Shown piece by piece: positions 37,430-49,317 of a stretch of 64,000 nt of DNA (its first letter is position 1; each line of letters begins with the position of its first letter). The translations under genes and the position numbers were made by a program. The notes under the pieces were generated by a model. The model did no database searches. It saw nothing but the letters and a program-made list of their open reading frames with translations, and had not been told where the DNA came from. The stretch is from positions 496,001 through 560,000 of the forward strand of contig JAGTJW010000001.1 in NCBI GenBank assembly GCA_023657425.1, given 5' to 3'. The DNA comes from Ideonella sp. WA131b (GTDB lineage: Bacteria; Pseudomonadota; Gammaproteobacteria; Burkholderiales; Burkholderiaceae_C).

Positions 37430-38388
37430 GTCTTGTCGCCCTCTACGACCTGCCCGCGCCGGCCAAGATCAACCTGTTCCTGCACGTGATCGGCCGGCGT
37501 GACGACGGCTACCACCGGCTGCAGTCGGTCTTCGTGCCCATCGACTGGGCTGACCGGCTGGGCCTCGAGCGGCTGGAAGGCGGCCGGCTGGAGCGCATCG
37601 ACCTCGGCCCGGCCCTGCCGCCCGACGACCTGTGCCTGCGCGCCGCCCGCGCGCTGCAGCAGGCCAGCGGCACGCCCTTCGGCGCGCGGATCCTGGTCGA
37701 CAAGCAGCTGCCCTGGGGCGCCGGTCTGGGCGGCGGCAGCTCGAACGCGGCGACGACGCTGATCGCACTCAACCGCCTGTGGGGCCTGGATTGGCCCCGG
37801 AAGCGACTGTCGGAGCTCGGCTTGGCGCTGGGCGCCGATGTCCCGTTCTTTCTTGGCAACGGCCCGGCCTTCGTGGAGGGCATCGGCGAAATCCTGACGC
37901 CAATGCGCGTGCCGGCGCTGCCGCTGGCCGTGGTGAAACCGCCGCAGTCGCTGCCCACGCCCGCCATCTTCGGCCACCCGGCCCTCAAGCGCGACACGGA
38001 GCCTGTTATAATCATGGGCTCTTTCGACGGCGCTGCGCAAGCGGCCGCTGCCCCGAGGCGAGAGGCTCGCGGTGCAGGTGCAGTGGACTGGCCGGCGGAG
38101 TGGGGTGCAGTCGATGGCGGCTTTGGCCGCAACGACCTGCAGCCCCCCGCCGAAGACCGCTGCCCGGCCGTGGCCGATGCGGTGGCCTGGCTCGTCCGGC
38201 GCTACGGCAACGGTCGCATGAGTGGCTCGGGCAGCGCGGTGTTTGCGCACGTGGCGGAAGACGCAACAGTCGGCAATGGCGCCCCCCCGATGGCGACGTT
38301 CCCGCAGGGCGATCTGCCTGCGGGCTGGGTGGGACGGCACTGCCGCAGTCTGCAGGCCCTGCCGCTGGCGGCGTGGCTGGCAGACTGA
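37426..38388 (+). CDS. ispE: 4-diphosphocytidyl-2-C-methyl-D-erythritol kinase
   Basis: 320-aa GHMP kinase of the MEP isoprenoid pathway. APAKINLFLHVIGRRDDGYH at the N-terminus, the ATP loop LPWGAGLGGGSSNAA, ALGADVPFFL and the C-terminal MSGSGSAVFA identify it. Residues about 197-229 (SFDGAAQAAAAPRREARGAG and following) are extra compared with relatives, where a short link joins to FGRNDLQ. The DNA there also carries a consensus extended -10 promoter. It is in the conserved order lolB-ispE-tRNA-Gln-prs. Confidence 0.95.
   Translation: MSLVALYDLPAPAKINLFLHVIGRRDDGYHRLQSVFVPIDWADRLGLERLEGGRLERIDLGPALPPDDLCLRAARALQQASGTPFGARILVDKQLPWGAGLGGGSSNAATTLIALNRLWGLDWPRKRLSELGLALGADVPFFLGNGPAFVEGIGEILTPMRVPALPLAVVKPPQSLPTPAIFGHPALKRDTEPVIIMGSFDGAAQAAAAPRREARGAGAVDWPAEWGAVDGGFGRNDLQPPAEDRCPAVADAVAWLVRRYGNGRMSGSGSAVFAHVAEDATVGNGAPPMATFPQGDLPAGWVGRHCRSLQALPLAAWLAD
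38004..38012 (+). promoter_or_regulatory. Extended -10 promoter element inside ispE
   Basis: TGTTATAAT (TG-N-TATAAT) matches the sigma-70 extended -10 consensus exactly, which is unusual in DNA this GC-rich. The -35 region (CTCAAG at 37984) is poor, which an extended -10 can tolerate. It is about 420 bp upstream of tRNA-Gln and prs and at the edge of the extra segment in ispE, so it may supply transcripts of tRNA-Gln and prs. Confidence 0.45.
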
Positions 38389-38429
38389 AGCGGGTTTCTT
38401 GGGCAGCGGCGCGAGCCGGGGTCCTGTGT

Positions 38430-38506
38430 AGGGGAGTCGCCAAGTTGGTTAAGGCATCGGATTTTGATTCCGACATGCGAGGGTTCGAGTCCTTCCTCCC
38501 CTGCCA
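38430..38506 (+). tRNA. tRNA-Gln (TTG anticodon)
   Basis: 77 nt including encoded CCA. Acceptor AGGGGAG/CTCCCCT, D-arm with AAGTTGGTTAAGG, anticodon arm TCGGATTTTGATTCCGA (anticodon TTG), T-arm GAGGG-TTCGAGT-CCTTC, discriminator G73. It lies 41 bp after ispE and just before prs, the usual betaproteobacterial place for this tRNA, and is probably processed from the ispE-prs transcript. Confidence 0.96.
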
Positions 38507-38520
38507 AACATCTGCCCGCG

Positions 38521-39534
38521 GTGCCTGACGAGGTGCCGCCCGCCGCCCAGCCCACCTCCGCGAGCCCGACCTTGCTGTTCAACACCGTCCTCTTCACCGG
38601 CCGCGCCAATCCGGTGCTGGCGGCCGAGATCGCCAGTGCACTGGGCGTCGACCTGGGCAGCGCCGACGTCGGCCGCTTCTCCGACGGCGAGGTCACCGTC
38701 GAGATCCGCCAGAACGTCCGCGCCCGGGACGTCTTCGTGATCCAGCCCACCTGCGCCCCCACGAACGACCACCTCATGGAGCTGGCGTTCATGGTCGATG
38801 CGCTCAAGCGCGCCAGTGCGCGCCGCATCACGGCCGTGATTCCTTACTTCGGTTACGCCCGGCAGGACCGCCGGCCGCGCAGCATGCGTGTGCCCATCAG
38901 CGCCAAGGTGGTGGCCAACATGCTCGAGACGGTGGGCGTGGAGCGCGTGCTCACGATGGACCTGCACGCCGACCAGATCCAGGGCTTCTTCGACATCCCG
39001 GTCGACAACATCTACGCCAGCCCGGTGCTGCTGTCCGACCTGAAGAGCAAACGCTATCCCAACCTGGTGGTGGTGTCGCCCGATGTCGGCGGCGTGGTGC
39101 GTGCGCGCGCGCTGGCCAAGCAGCTGGGGTGTGATCTCGCCATCATCGACAAGCGCCGCCCGGCCGCCAACGTGTCGGAGGTGATGCACGTCATCGGTGA
39201 GATCGAGGGCCGCAACTGCGTGATCATGGACGACATGATCGATACCGCCGGCACGCTCGTGAAGGCGGCCGAGGTGCTCAAGGAGCGCGGCGCCAAGAGC
39301 GTGTTCGCCTACTGTACGCACCCGGTGTTCAGCGGCCCGGCCGTGGAGCGCATCTCCAAAAGCGCGCTCGACGAAGTCGTCATCACCAACACCATCCCGC
39401 TGTCCGACGCGGCCAAGGCCTGTCCCAAGATCCGCCAGCTCAGCGTGGCCTTCCTGTTTGCCGAGAGCATCCGCCGCATCTCGGACGGCGAGTCGGTCAC
39501 CTCCCTGTTCGCGGAGCAGAACAACAACTTCTGA
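38521..39534 (+). CDS. prs: Ribose-phosphate pyrophosphokinase
   Basis: 337-aa enzyme making PRPP from ribose-5-phosphate and ATP, feeding purine, pyrimidine, histidine and NAD synthesis. It has [41 protein letters not shown], and the PRPP loop [13 protein letters not shown]. No ATG lies between the tRNA and the first conserved residues; GTG 38521 (or GTG 38533) starts it and gives a short Pro/Ala-rich extension. rplY follows after 87 bp. Confidence 0.95.
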   Translation: MPDEVPPAAQPTSASPTLLFNTVLFTGRANPVLAAEIASALGVDLGSADVGRFSDGEVTVEIRQNVRARDVFVIQPTCAPTNDHLMELAFMVDALKRASARRITAVIPYFGYARQDRRPRSMRVPISAKVVANMLETVGVERVLTMDLHADQIQGFFDIPVDNIYASPVLLSDLKSKRYPNLVVVSPDVGGVVRARALAKQLGCDLAIIDKRRPAANVSEVMHVIGEIEGRNCVIMDDMIDTAGTLVKAAEVLKERGAKSVFAYCTHPVFSGPAVERISKSALDEVVITNTIPLSDAAKACPKIRQLSVAFLFAESIRRISDGESVTSLFAEQNNNF

Positions 39535-39621
39535 TCCGTGCAGCGTCCCGCGGCGCAATCCGGCGCGGCGGGTTCTCCGGGCGGTCTGGTCGCGGGCCGC
39601 CCATCCACTCTTGGAGTCATC

Positions 39622-40269
39622 ATGAAATTCACCGCCTACGAGCGTACGCAGCAGGGGACCGGAGCGAGCCGCCGCCTGCGGCACGCCGCCAAGGTGCCGG
39701 GCATCGTCTACGGTGCCGGCACGCCGCAGACGATCGAGCTCGATCACAACGCGCTGTTCTTCGCCCTCAAGAAAGAAGCCTTCCACTCGTCCATCCTCGA
39801 GATGGAGCTGGGCGGGGCCATCCAGAAAGTGCTGCTGCGCGACTTCCAGATGCACGCCTACAAGCCCCAGGTGCTGCACGTGGACTTCCAGCGCGTCGAC
39901 GAGACCACGCGCCTGCGCAAGAAGGTCCCGCTGCACTTCAGCGGCGAAGAAAACTCGCCCGCGGTGAAGACCGACAAGTGCCTGGTCAACCACGTGGCGG
40001 TGGAACTCGAGATCGAGTGCCTGGCCGCCAAGCTGCCGGAGTTCGTGACCATCGACCTCTCGGGCCTGGCGAAGAACCAGAGCCTGCACGCCAGCGACCT
40101 GAAGCTGCCCGAGGGCATCAAGGCCGTGCGTCGCGGCACGCTCAACCCGGTGATCGTCAGCGTCACCGTGCCCAAGGTCGAAGAGGAAGTCGCACCGACC
40201 CCGGTGGTGGCCGCCGAGAAGGGCAAAGCGGCGCCCAAGAAGAAGGACGAGAAGCAGAACAAGAAGTAG
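39622..40269 (+). CDS. rplY: 50S ribosomal protein L25/general stress protein Ctc
   Basis: 215-aa L25 of the long TL5/CTC form, which binds 5S rRNA. The N-terminal L25 fold ([19 protein letters not shown]) is followed by the TL5 C-terminal domain ([38 protein letters not shown]) and a Lys-rich tail. The ATG at 39622 has GGAG ten bases upstream. A clear terminator follows. Confidence 0.97.
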   Translation: MKFTAYERTQQGTGASRRLRHAAKVPGIVYGAGTPQTIELDHNALFFALKKEAFHSSILEMELGGAIQKVLLRDFQMHAYKPQVLHVDFQRVDETTRLRKKVPLHFSGEENSPAVKTDKCLVNHVAVELEIECLAAKLPEFVTIDLSGLAKNQSLHASDLKLPEGIKAVRRGTLNPVIVSVTVPKVEEEVAPTPVVAAEKGKAAPKKKDEKQNKK

Positions 40270-40311
40270 CGCGGGCGCTCACACCGGTCGCCGGCCGGGT
40301 GTCACTCGCCA

Positions 40312-40335
40312 AGCCCCACCGCGGTGGGGCTTTTT
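40312..40335 (+). terminator. Intrinsic terminator after rplY
   Basis: AGCCCCACC and GGTGGGGCT form a 9-bp stem, followed by TTTTT. It ends the prs-rplY transcript 30 bp before the pth start, so pth is likely to have its own promoter or depend on read-through. Confidence 0.9.
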
Positions 40336-40365
40336 CGTGCCCGGCCGGCCCCAATAATCCTTCGC

Positions 40366-40991
40366 ATGATTCGACTCTTCGTCGGCCTGGGCAACCCCGG
40401 CAGCGAGTACGAGGCCACACGCCACAACGCCGGCTTCTGGTGGGTGGACGCGCTGGCGGCGCAGTGGGGGGCCCGCCTCGTGCCCGAGCGCGCCTACCAG
40501 GGTCTGGTGGCGCGGGTGGCCCGGCCCGGCGTCGAGGGCCCGGTTTGGTTGCTGGAGCCGATGACCTACATGAACCGCTCCGGCATCTCGGTGGCGGGCC
40601 TGGCCCGCTTCTTCAAGGTCGCGCCGGGGCAGATCCTGGTGGTGCACGACGAGCTTGACCTGCTGCCCGGCCAAGCCAAACTCAAGCTCGGCGGCAGCGC
40701 GGCCGGCCACAACGGGCTGAAGGACATCCACGGCCAGCTCGGCACGCAGGACTTCTGGCGCCTGCGCCTGGGCATCGGCCACCCGGGGGTGAAGGCCGAG
40801 GTGCCGAACTACGTTCTCAAGAAGCCGTCGGCCGAGCACCGCGAGGCCATCGCCAAGGCCTCGGAGCAGTCGCTGAAGGCCGTGGATGCGATGCTCGCCG
40901 GCCTGATGGACCGGGCGCTGCAGATCGTGCATGCCCAGCCGCCGCGGCCGAAGCCGCCGCGCAGGGATCCGCCTGAAGGCGAGCCCCGGCC

Positions 40992-40995
<4 letters not shown>
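40366..40995 (+). CDS. pth: Peptidyl-tRNA hydrolase
   Basis: 209-aa enzyme releasing peptides from drop-off peptidyl-tRNA. It has [17 protein letters not shown] with the catalytic His, [21 protein letters not shown] and [12 protein letters not shown]. The tail after residue 190 is Pro/Arg-rich ([12 protein letters not shown]), an extension common in this group. It overlaps the DUF4124 gene by four bases. Confidence 0.97.
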
Positions 40996-42104
<1,109 letters not shown>

Positions 42105-42154
42105 GCGGTCCTCCTGGCGGGCAAGGCGGTGTGAAGACGGCCGCAGTGTAGGCG

Positions 42155-42739
42155 TCAGCCCACTCGGCGGAACAGCCGGGCGAGCACGGCGCCGGCCTTG
42201 AGTTCGCGCACCGGCTCCAGGCTCGCGGGCAGCGACAGGGCCGTCTCCGTGGCCGCGGTCTCCAGGTAGACGAAGCCGCGCTCGGCCAGCAGCGGCGCGG
42301 CCGCGGCCAAAGCCGGCGCGGCCAGGCCGGCGTCGAACGGCGGATCCAGCAGCACCAGCTCGAAGCCACCCTGTGGCGCCCGCGCCAGCCAGGCCCGCGC
42401 GTCGGCCCGCAACACCGTCACGGCCTCGGCGCCCAGCCGCTGCCGAACCGCCTGCAGGCCGCTGACCAGCCGCGCGTCGTTCTCCAGCAACGTGACAGCC
42501 ACCGCCCCGCGAGACGCCGCCTCGAAACCCAGCGCCCCGCTGCCGGCAAAGGCGTCGAGCACGCGCCAGCCCGAGAGGTCTTGCCCGAGCCAGTTGAACA
42601 GCGTCTCCCGCACACGGTCGGGCGTGGGGCGCAGGCCGGGCGCGTCGGGCACCGGCAGCTTGCTGCGCTTGAAGCGGCCGCCGATCAGCCGCACTTCGCC
42701 GGGGCGTGCGCCAGGCGCTCGGGACGAGGGCTTCGACAA
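42155..42739 (-). CDS. rsmD: 16S rRNA (guanine966-N2)-methyltransferase
   Basis: 194-aa AdoMet methyltransferase. [16 protein letters not shown] at the start, [15 protein letters not shown], motif [16 protein letters not shown] and catalytic LLDPPF are diagnostic. The longest start is TTG 42739, giving a basic 16-residue leader; GTG 42694, directly before RLIGG, is an alternative. The leader lies in a common intergenic repeat, which makes the shorter form attractive. It follows hisF by 22 bp. Confidence 0.94.
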   Translation of the reverse strand: MSKPSSRAPGARPGEVRLIGGRFKRSKLPVPDAPGLRPTPDRVRETLFNWLGQDLSGWRVLDAFAGSGALGFEAASRGAVAVTLLENDARLVSGLQAVRQRLGAEAVTVLRADARAWLARAPQGGFELVLLDPPFDAGLAAPALAAAAPLLAERGFVYLETAATETALSLPASLEPVRELKAGAVLARLFRRVG

Positions 42740-42754
42740 GCTCAGCCCGAACGG
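42731..42754. repeat. Short dispersed repeat (cttcgacaagctcagcccgaacgg type)
   Basis: A 24-bp motif familiar as an interspersed intergenic repeat in many high-GC proteobacterial genomes. Here it spans the presumed rsmD start, between hisF and rsmD. No second copy is visible in this window, so the call rests on general familiarity. Confidence 0.4.
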
Positions 42755-42761
42755 GGGGTGC

Positions 42762-43522
<761 letters not shown>

Positions 43523-43526
<4 letters not shown>

Positions 43527-44266
43527 GATGCCGCCAGTTCGTCGGCCCGTGCCTGCGCCGCGGCGAAGTCGAGCGCGCCGGTGTAGATGCTGCGACCGCA
43601 GATCACGCCTTCCACGCCTTCGCTCTCGACGGCGCAGAGCTGTTCGATGTCGGCGATGCCGGCCAGCCCGCCCGAGGCGATGACGGGGATGCTGAGGGCC
43701 TGCGCCAGCTTGACGGTGGCCTCGATGTTGATGCCGGTGAGCATGCCGTCGCGGCCGATGTCGGTGTAGATCACGGCCTCGACGCCGTAGTCCTCGAACT
43801 TCTTTGCGAGGTCGATCACCTCGTGGCCGGTGAGCTTGCTCCAGCCGTCGGTGGCGACCTTGCCGTCTTTCGCGTCCAGGCCCACGATGATGTGGCCGCC
43901 GAAGGCGCTGCAGGCGTCCTTGAGGAAGCCCGGGCTCTTGACGGCGGCGGTGCCGATGATCACGTAGCTCAGGCCGTCGTCGAGGAAACGCTCGATGGTG
44001 TCGAGGTCGCGGATGCCACCGCCCAACTGCACGGGGATCTCGTCGCCCACGGCGCGCAGGACGGCCTTCACCGCACCCTCGTTCACGGGCTTGCCGGCGA
44101 AGGCGCCGTTGAGGTCCACCAGGTGCAGCCGTCGCGCCCCGGCCTGGAGCCAGCGGCGCGCCATCGCGGCCGGGTCTTCGCCGAAGGTGGTGGCGACGTT
44201 CATGTCGCCCTGTTGCAGGCGGACGCACTTGCCGTCCTTGAGGTCGATGGCCGGGATCAGCAGCAT
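43523..44266 (-). CDS. hisA: HisA, ProFAR isomerase of histidine synthesis
   Basis: 247-aa 1-(5-phosphoribosyl)-5-[(5-phosphoribosylamino)methylideneamino]imidazole-4-carboxamide isomerase. It has [20 protein letters not shown] with the catalytic Asp, [23 protein letters not shown] and [13 protein letters not shown]. The ATG at 44266 follows a 91-bp gap after hisH that shows no gene; its stop overlaps hisF. Confidence 0.97.
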
Positions 44267-44357
44267 GGCTCGGGGTGAGCGGGAGTTTGGGGGGATGGGG
44301 TGCCCGTGAATACGAAAGCGCGACGTGACAGGGGCACCAGGCAGGGGGCAGGGATCC

Positions 44358-45002
44358 TCAGGGCTTCCAGTGGAGGAAGTTGCGGTACAGGGCCAGGCCC
44401 TGGGCCGCGCTCTTCTCGGGGTGGAACTGGGTGGCAAAAATGTTATCCCGCGCCACGGCACAGGTAAAGCGGTCGCCGTAGTCGCTCTCGCCCGCGGTGT
44501 GCACCGGGTTCACGGGGTCGGCGTAGTAGCTGTGCACGAAGTAGAACCAGCTGCCGTCGGGCACGCCCTGCCACAGCGCGTGCGGCTTCTGCAGCACGCG
44601 GTTCCAGCCCATCTGCGGCACCTTGCAGCGGCTGCCGTCGGGTTGCAGGCGGCCTTCCAGGCGGAAGCGGCGCACGCGGCCGGGCACGAGGCCGAGGCCC
44701 GGGGTGTCCTGCTCCTCGCTGTGGTCGAGGAGCATCTGCATGCCCACGCACACGCCCATCAGCGGCTTGGCCGCAGCGGCCTCGAGGACGGCGTCGCGCA
44801 GTCCGGAGTCGGCCAGTTCGCGCATGCAGTCGCGCATCGCCCCCTGCCCCGGCAGCACCACGCGCTCGGCGGCGCGCACCTCGTCGGGGCGCTGGGTGAT
44901 GAGAACCTGGACGCCCTGCCCTGCCGCGGCGTGCAAGACCGCCTGCGACACCGAACGCAGGTTGCCCATGCCGTAGTCGACGACGGCGACGGTGCTGGCC
45001 AT
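44358..45002 (-). CDS. hisH: Imidazole glycerol phosphate synthase, glutaminase subunit
   Basis: 214-aa class I glutamine amidotransferase providing ammonia to HisF. It has [12 protein letters not shown], oxyanion PGQGAM, the nucleophile [21 protein letters not shown] and the catalytic His-Glu QFHPEKS. Start ATG 45002 is four bases after the hisB stop region. Confidence 0.97.
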   Translation of the reverse strand: MASTVAVVDYGMGNLRSVSQAVLHAAAGQGVQVLITQRPDEVRAAERVVLPGQGAMRDCMRELADSGLRDAVLEAAAAKPLMGVCVGMQMLLDHSEEQDTPGLGLVPGRVRRFRLEGRLQPDGSRCKVPQMGWNRVLQKPHALWQGVPDGSWFYFVHSYYADPVNPVHTAGESDYGDRFTCAVARDNIFATQFHPEKSAAQGLALYRNFLHWKP

Positions 45003-45006
45003 GGCC

Positions 45007-45603
45007 TTACAGGGTGCCCTTGGTGGAAGGGATGACACCGGCGCTGCGCGGATCGGGCGTGAGCGCCATGCGCAGCGCGCGCGCGAAGGCCTTGAACACG
45101 GTCTCGCACTGGTGGTGCGCGTTTTCGCCCTTGAGGTTGTCGATGTGCAGCGTGACGAGCGCGTGGTTGGCGAAGCCCTGGAAGAACTCGTAGGCCAGCT
45201 GGGTGTCGAATCCGCCCACCATGCCGGCCTTGAACGGCACGTGCATGTGCAGGCCGGGGCGACCGGAGAAGTCGACCACCACGCGGCTCAGCGCTTCATC
45301 GAGCGGCACGTAGCTGTGGCCATAGCGCGTGATGCCGGCCTTGCTGCCGGCGGCCTGTGCCACCGCCATGCCCAGCGTGATGCCGACGTCTTCCACCGTG
45401 TGGTGGCCGTCGATGTGGAGGTCGCCCTCGGCCTCGATCGTCAGGTCGATCAGGCCGTGGCGCGCGATCTGGTCGAGCATGTGGTCGAAGAAGCCGATGC
45501 CGGTGGCGAGCTGCGCCTGGCCGCTGCCGTCGAGATCGAGCGCGACGCGGATCCTGGTTTCCTTGGTGTCGCGGCGGATGTCGGCGGTGCGGGGAGCGTT
45601 CAC
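45007..45603 (-). CDS. hisB: Imidazoleglycerol-phosphate dehydratase
   Basis: 198-aa monofunctional Mn-dependent dehydratase, lacking the N-terminal phosphatase domain of enterobacterial HisB. Metal-binding segments are [22 protein letters not shown] and [15 protein letters not shown]. The start is a GTG at 45603, overlapping the hisC stop as GTGA. Confidence 0.97.
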   Translation of the reverse strand: MNAPRTADIRRDTKETRIRVALDLDGSGQAQLATGIGFFDHMLDQIARHGLIDLTIEAEGDLHIDGHHTVEDVGITLGMAVAQAAGSKAGITRYGHSYVPLDEALSRVVVDFSGRPGLHMHVPFKAGMVGGFDTQLAYEFFQGFANHALVTLHIDNLKGENAHHQCETVFKAFARALRMALTPDPRSAGVIPSTKGTL

Positions 45604-46685
45604 AGCGATTCCTTCAGGGCGGCGATCAGGGCGTCGTTCTCGGCGGGCGTGCCCACCGTCAGGCGCAGGCAGTTGGCCAGCAGCGGGTGCAGCGCGGCGA
45701 CGTGCTTGACCAGCACGCCACGCTGCTTGAGGTCGGCAAAGGTGCGCGCCGAGTCGGGCACGCGCACGAGAATCATGTTGGCCTCGCTCGGGTAGGCGCG
45801 CAGCCCCGGCATGCCGGCCAGCACGGCTTGCAGCCGCTCGCGCTCGGCCTTGATCAGCCCCGCCTGGCGCGCGTACTCGCCAGCGTGTTCGAGCGCGAAG
45901 CGCGCGCACTCGGCGTTGAGCACGCTCACGTTGTACGGTGGGCGCACTTTGTCGATCGCGTCGATCAGGTCCTTCCGCCCGCACAGGTAGCCCAGCCGCA
46001 CGCCCGCAAGCCCGAACTTCGACAGCGTGCGCAGCACCAACACATGTTCGTGCTGGGCCAGGCTGGCCATCCGGCTGCGCGCCGCGAAGGGCTGGTAGGC
46101 CTCGTCGAACACCACCAGACCCTGTTGCGCGCCCACGGTGGCGACGATGCGGTCGATGACCGCGTCGTCCCACAGGTTGGCCGTGGGGTTGTTGGGGTAG
46201 GCGATGTAGGTGATGGCCGGGCGGTGGCGCTTGAGGGCGGCGAGCATCGCAGCCTCGTCGAGCTCGAAATCGGGCGTGAGGTCCACGCCCACGAAGTTGA
46301 GGCCCTTCAGCTGCGCCGACATCGCGTACATCACGAAGCCCGGCACCGGCGCCAGGATCGTGGCGCCGGGCTGGTCGCAAGCCACCGCGAGCAGGTCGAT
46401 CAACTCGTCCGAGCCGTTGCCCAGCATCAGCCGGCAGCCCGCTGGCAAGCCGACGTGGGCCGCGAGCTCCCCAGACAGCGCGGCCACGCTGGCCTGCGGG
46501 TAACGGTTGATGGCGGCGCGGGCGAGGCGATCTCCAAGCTCAACCCGCAGATCGGGCGGCAGGCTGTAGGGGTTCTCCATCGCGTCGAGCTTGATGAGCC
46601 CGTCGCTCGGCTGGATGGCGTAGGCGTGCATGCCGGCCACGTCGGCGCGCAGCGTGGCGGCGATGCGGTCTTGAAGCGTCGTCAT
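45600..46685 (-). CDS. hisC: Histidinol-phosphate aminotransferase
   Basis: 361-aa PLP enzyme. [11 protein letters not shown] near the N-terminus, [27 protein letters not shown] and the PLP lysine in [17 protein letters not shown] identify it. The ATG at 46685 overlaps the stop of the hisD-acetyltransferase gene (TGATG), so translation is coupled. Confidence 0.97.
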   Translation of the reverse strand: MTTLQDRIAATLRADVAGMHAYAIQPSDGLIKLDAMENPYSLPPDLRVELGDRLARAAINRYPQASVAALSGELAAHVGLPAGCRLMLGNGSDELIDLLAVACDQPGATILAPVPGFVMYAMSAQLKGLNFVGVDLTPDFELDEAAMLAALKRHRPAITYIAYPNNPTANLWDDAVIDRIVATVGAQQGLVVFDEAYQPFAARSRMASLAQHEHVLVLRTLSKFGLAGVRLGYLCGRKDLIDAIDKVRPPYNVSVLNAECARFALEHAGEYARQAGLIKAERERLQAVLAGMPGLRAYPSEANMILVRVPDSARTFADLKQRGVLVKHVAALHPLLANCLRLTVGTPAENDALIAALKESL

Positions 46686-48559
46686 CACAGGCCCTCCAGG
46701 CAGAGCCGCATCTTGCGCTCGCCGTCGTCGACCTCGCCGGTGTAGGCGAAGCCCAACTTCTCGTAGAAGCCGCCGGCATGGCCGGGCTTGTCGACGTGGC
46801 TCAGGCCGACCTCGGCGTAGCCGCCGCGGCGTGCCTCCTCCACCACCCACTGCATGGCCAGGCGACCGTAACCGCGTTGCTGGAAGCGCGCGTCGACCAT
46901 CAGGCGCCACACGCAGAGCTGGTTGGCGGGCTTGTCCTCGTCCTGCCGCGCGTCGTAGAGCAGCATCATGCCGACCACGGTGTCGCCGTCGAACAGCGCC
47001 AGCGCGCGGCCGCGCGGCTCGTAGGCCACCTGGGCCAGCGAGCGCTCGGGCGGCGCCACCAGGTGGCGCTGGCCGGCGGCCACCTGGAGCTTGAGCACGG
47101 CTTCGTGGTTGGCCCTGGCGACCGGGCGCACGTCGAAGGCCACGGGGGAGGGTGCCGGCAAGGCAGCGTCGGCGCGCAACCTCATCTCCGCCGCGCGGGC
47201 GTGGGCCTGCAACCCTTCACCGTACGCCAGCTCGGCGGCGATGGGGCCCAGCACCTGCGCGCCGGCCTCGCTGACCTCGATCAGGCTGCTGCGCTTGACG
47301 AAGTCGTACACGCCCAGCGGCGACGAGAAGCGCGAAGTGCCGCTGGTGGGCAGCACATGGTTGGGGCCGGCGCAGTAGTCGCCCAGGCTCTCGGACGTGA
47401 ACGCACCCAAAAAGATGGCTCCGGCGTGCCGGAGCAGCGGCTCCCAGCGCTGCGGCTCGGCGCTGGACACCTCCAGGTGCTCGGGCGCGATGCGGTTGCT
47501 GATGGCGCAGGCCTCGTCCATCGAGCGCGTGTGAATCAGCGCGCCGCGGCCCTCAAGACTGGCCCGGATGACGGCCGCGCGCGGCAGGCCGGGCATCAGC
47601 CGCTCGATCGCCTCGTGCACGGCGGCGATGTAGGCGGCGTCCGGGCAGAGCAGGATGCTCTGCGCCAGCTCGTCGTGCTCGGCCTGGCTGAAGAGGTCCA
47701 TCGCCACCCAGTCGGGGGGCGTCGTGCCGTCGGCCAGCACCAGGATCTCGCTGGGCCCGGCGATCATGTCGATGCCCACCTGGCCGAAGACGCGGCGCTT
47801 GGCGCTGGCCACATAGGCGTTGCCGGGGCCGGTGATCTTGTCCACGCGCGGCACGGTGGCCGTGCCGTAGGCCAGGGCGGCCACGGCCTGGGCGCCGCCG
47901 ATGGTGAAGACGCGGTGCACGCCAGCCACCGCGGCGGCAGCCAGCACCAGCGCGTTGCGCTCCCCCCGCTCCCCCCGCGCGGACGTCGGGTCCGCGCCTT
48001 CGGCACGCGCGGACGTCGGGTCCGCGCCTTCGGCACGGACGGGCGTCGGCACCACCATCACGATCTCGCCCACGCCCGCCACCTGCGCCGGGATGGCATT
48101 CATCAGCACGCTGCTTGGGTAGGCCGCCTTGCCCCCCGGCACGTAGATGCCCACGCGGTCCAGCGGCGTGACCTTCTGGCCCAGCAGCGTGCCGTCGGCG
48201 TCGCGGTACTGCCAGCTGCGGCTGGAGGCCTCGAGCTGGCGCTGGTGGTAGTCGCGCACGCGCTCAGCGGCGGCCTGCAGCGCGCGGCGCTGCGCAGGCG
48301 TGATGGCCCCGAGCGCGGCCTGCAGTTCATCGCGGCCGATCTCCAGCGCGGCCACCGAATCCGCCCGCACGCCGTCGAAGCGCGCGGTGAGCTCCAGCAC
48401 CGCCGCGTCGCCGCGCGCGCGCACGTCGTCGATGATCTGCGCCACGCGGCCCTCGATGGCGGCGTCGGTCTCGGCGCTCCACTGCAGCACGCGCTGGAGC
48501 TCGGCCTCGAAGCCGGCGTCGGCCGTGGCGAGGCGGCGCATGTTCACGCGCGCGGTCAT
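46685..48559 (-). CDS. hisD: Histidinol dehydrogenase fused to a C-terminal GNAT acetyltransferase domain
   Basis: 624 aa in one uninterrupted frame. Residues 1 to about 455 are HisD, catalysing the last two steps of histidine synthesis: [17 protein letters not shown], the GPGNAYV motif, [11 protein letters not shown], the FSQAEHDE zinc-site segment, IAPEHLEV and [10 protein letters not shown]. Residues 174-201 are an extra loop made of two [10 protein letters not shown] repeats plus RGERGER. Residues about 472-624 form a GNAT fold with the acetyl-CoA motif [11 protein letters not shown] (about 558-568) and a SpeG-like end [15 protein letters not shown]. HisD proteins are normally about 430-440 aa. 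The acetyl acceptor is unknown. It is coupled to hisG (ATGA) and hisC. Confidence 0.93.
   Translation of the reverse strand: MTARVNMRRLATADAGFEAELQRVLQWSAETDAAIEGRVAQIIDDVRARGDAAVLELTARFDGVRADSVAALEIGRDELQAALGAITPAQRRALQAAAERVRDYHQRQLEASSRSWQYRDADGTLLGQKVTPLDRVGIYVPGGKAAYPSSVLMNAIPAQVAGVGEIVMVVPTPVRAEGADPTSARAEGADPTSARGERGERNALVLAAAAVAGVHRVFTIGGAQAVAALAYGTATVPRVDKITGPGNAYVASAKRRVFGQVGIDMIAGPSEILVLADGTTPPDWVAMDLFSQAEHDELAQSILLCPDAAYIAAVHEAIERLMPGLPRAAVIRASLEGRGALIHTRSMDEACAISNRIAPEHLEVSSAEPQRWEPLLRHAGAIFLGAFTSESLGDYCAGPNHVLPTSGTSRFSSPLGVYDFVKRSSLIEVSEAGAQVLGPIAAELAYGEGLQAHARAAEMRLRADAALPAPSPVAFDVRPVARANHEAVLKLQVAAGQRHLVAPPERSLAQVAYEPRGRALALFDGDTVVGMMLLYDARQDEDKPANQLCVWRLMVDARFQQRGYGRLAMQWVVEEARRGGYAEVGLSHVDKPGHAGGFYEKLGFAYTGEVDDGERKMRLCLEGL
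47979..48038. repeat. Two perfect 30-bp tandem hairpin repeats inside hisD
   Basis: The 30-bp unit begins GCGCGGACGTCGGGTCCGCGC and occurs twice without mismatch (47979-48008, 48009-48038). Each unit contains an 8-bp perfect stem (GCGCGGAC/GTCCGCGC) with a 5-nt loop. Next to it a 10-bp GCTCCCCCCG-type unit is also doubled (47961-47980). Length divisible by three keeps the hisD frame, adding [10 protein letters not shown] twice. Confidence 0.95.
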
Positions 48560-49215
48560 GCCGACGCTCCCACGGCCGCCTCGAACGCGTCGATCAGCTG
48601 CCGCAGAGGCTCGCGCTTGAGCTTGAGCGAGGCCGGGTTGACGACCAGCCGTGCCGAGATGTCCATGATCTTCTCGACCTCGAGCAGCTGGTTGGCCTTC
48701 AGCGTGCCGCCGGTGGAGACGAGGTCGACGATGGCGTCGGCCAGCCCGGTGAGCGGCGCCAGCTCCATCGAGCCGTAGAGCTTGATGAGGTCGACGTGCA
48801 TGCCCTTGGCCGCGAAGTGCTGGCGCGCCAGGTGGGTGTATTTGGTGGCCACGGCGATGCGCGCGCCCTGGCGCACGGTGCCGGCCCAGTCGACATCGGC
48901 CCGCGTGGCCACGCTCAGGCGGCAGCGGGCGATGTTCAGGTCCAGCGGCTTGTACAGCGTGCCGGCGGCATCGTGCTCGGCCTCGTCTTCGAGCAGCACG
49001 TCCAGGCCCGCCACGCCCAGGTCGGCACCGCCGTGGCGCACGTAGGTGGGCACGTCGGAGGCGCGCACCAGCACCACCCGCACATCGGGGCGGGTGGTGG
49101 CGAGGATGAGCTTGCGGCTCCGTTCGGCGTCTTCCGTGACCTCGATGCCGGCCGCGCGCAGCAGCGGCAGGGTGTCGTCGAAGATGCGGCCTTTGGACAG
49201 GGCGAGGGTGATCAT
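48556..49215 (-). CDS. hisG: ATP phosphoribosyltransferase (short form)
   Basis: 219-aa first enzyme of histidine synthesis. [38 protein letters not shown] and [18 protein letters not shown] are diagnostic. It lacks the C-terminal regulatory domain and therefore needs HisZ, which is not in the window. Start ATG 49215; the gap of 102 bp from the BolA gene is the likeliest place for a his promoter, though none is obvious. Confidence 0.96.
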   Translation of the reverse strand: MITLALSKGRIFDDTLPLLRAAGIEVTEDAERSRKLILATTRPDVRVVLVRASDVPTYVRHGGADLGVAGLDVLLEDEAEHDAAGTLYKPLDLNIARCRLSVATRADVDWAGTVRQGARIAVATKYTHLARQHFAAKGMHVDLIKLYGSMELAPLTGLADAIVDLVSTGGTLKANQLLEVEKIMDISARLVVNPASLKLKREPLRQLIDAFEAAVGASA

Positions 49216-49317
49216 GGGCGGCTGGTGGGGCACGCTCGTGGGGGCACCGGCTTCACGCACCCCCGTCTCACGACCACCGGCGGCACGCGGGCTGCCCCCG
49301 CGGCGCGCCGCGAGGGG

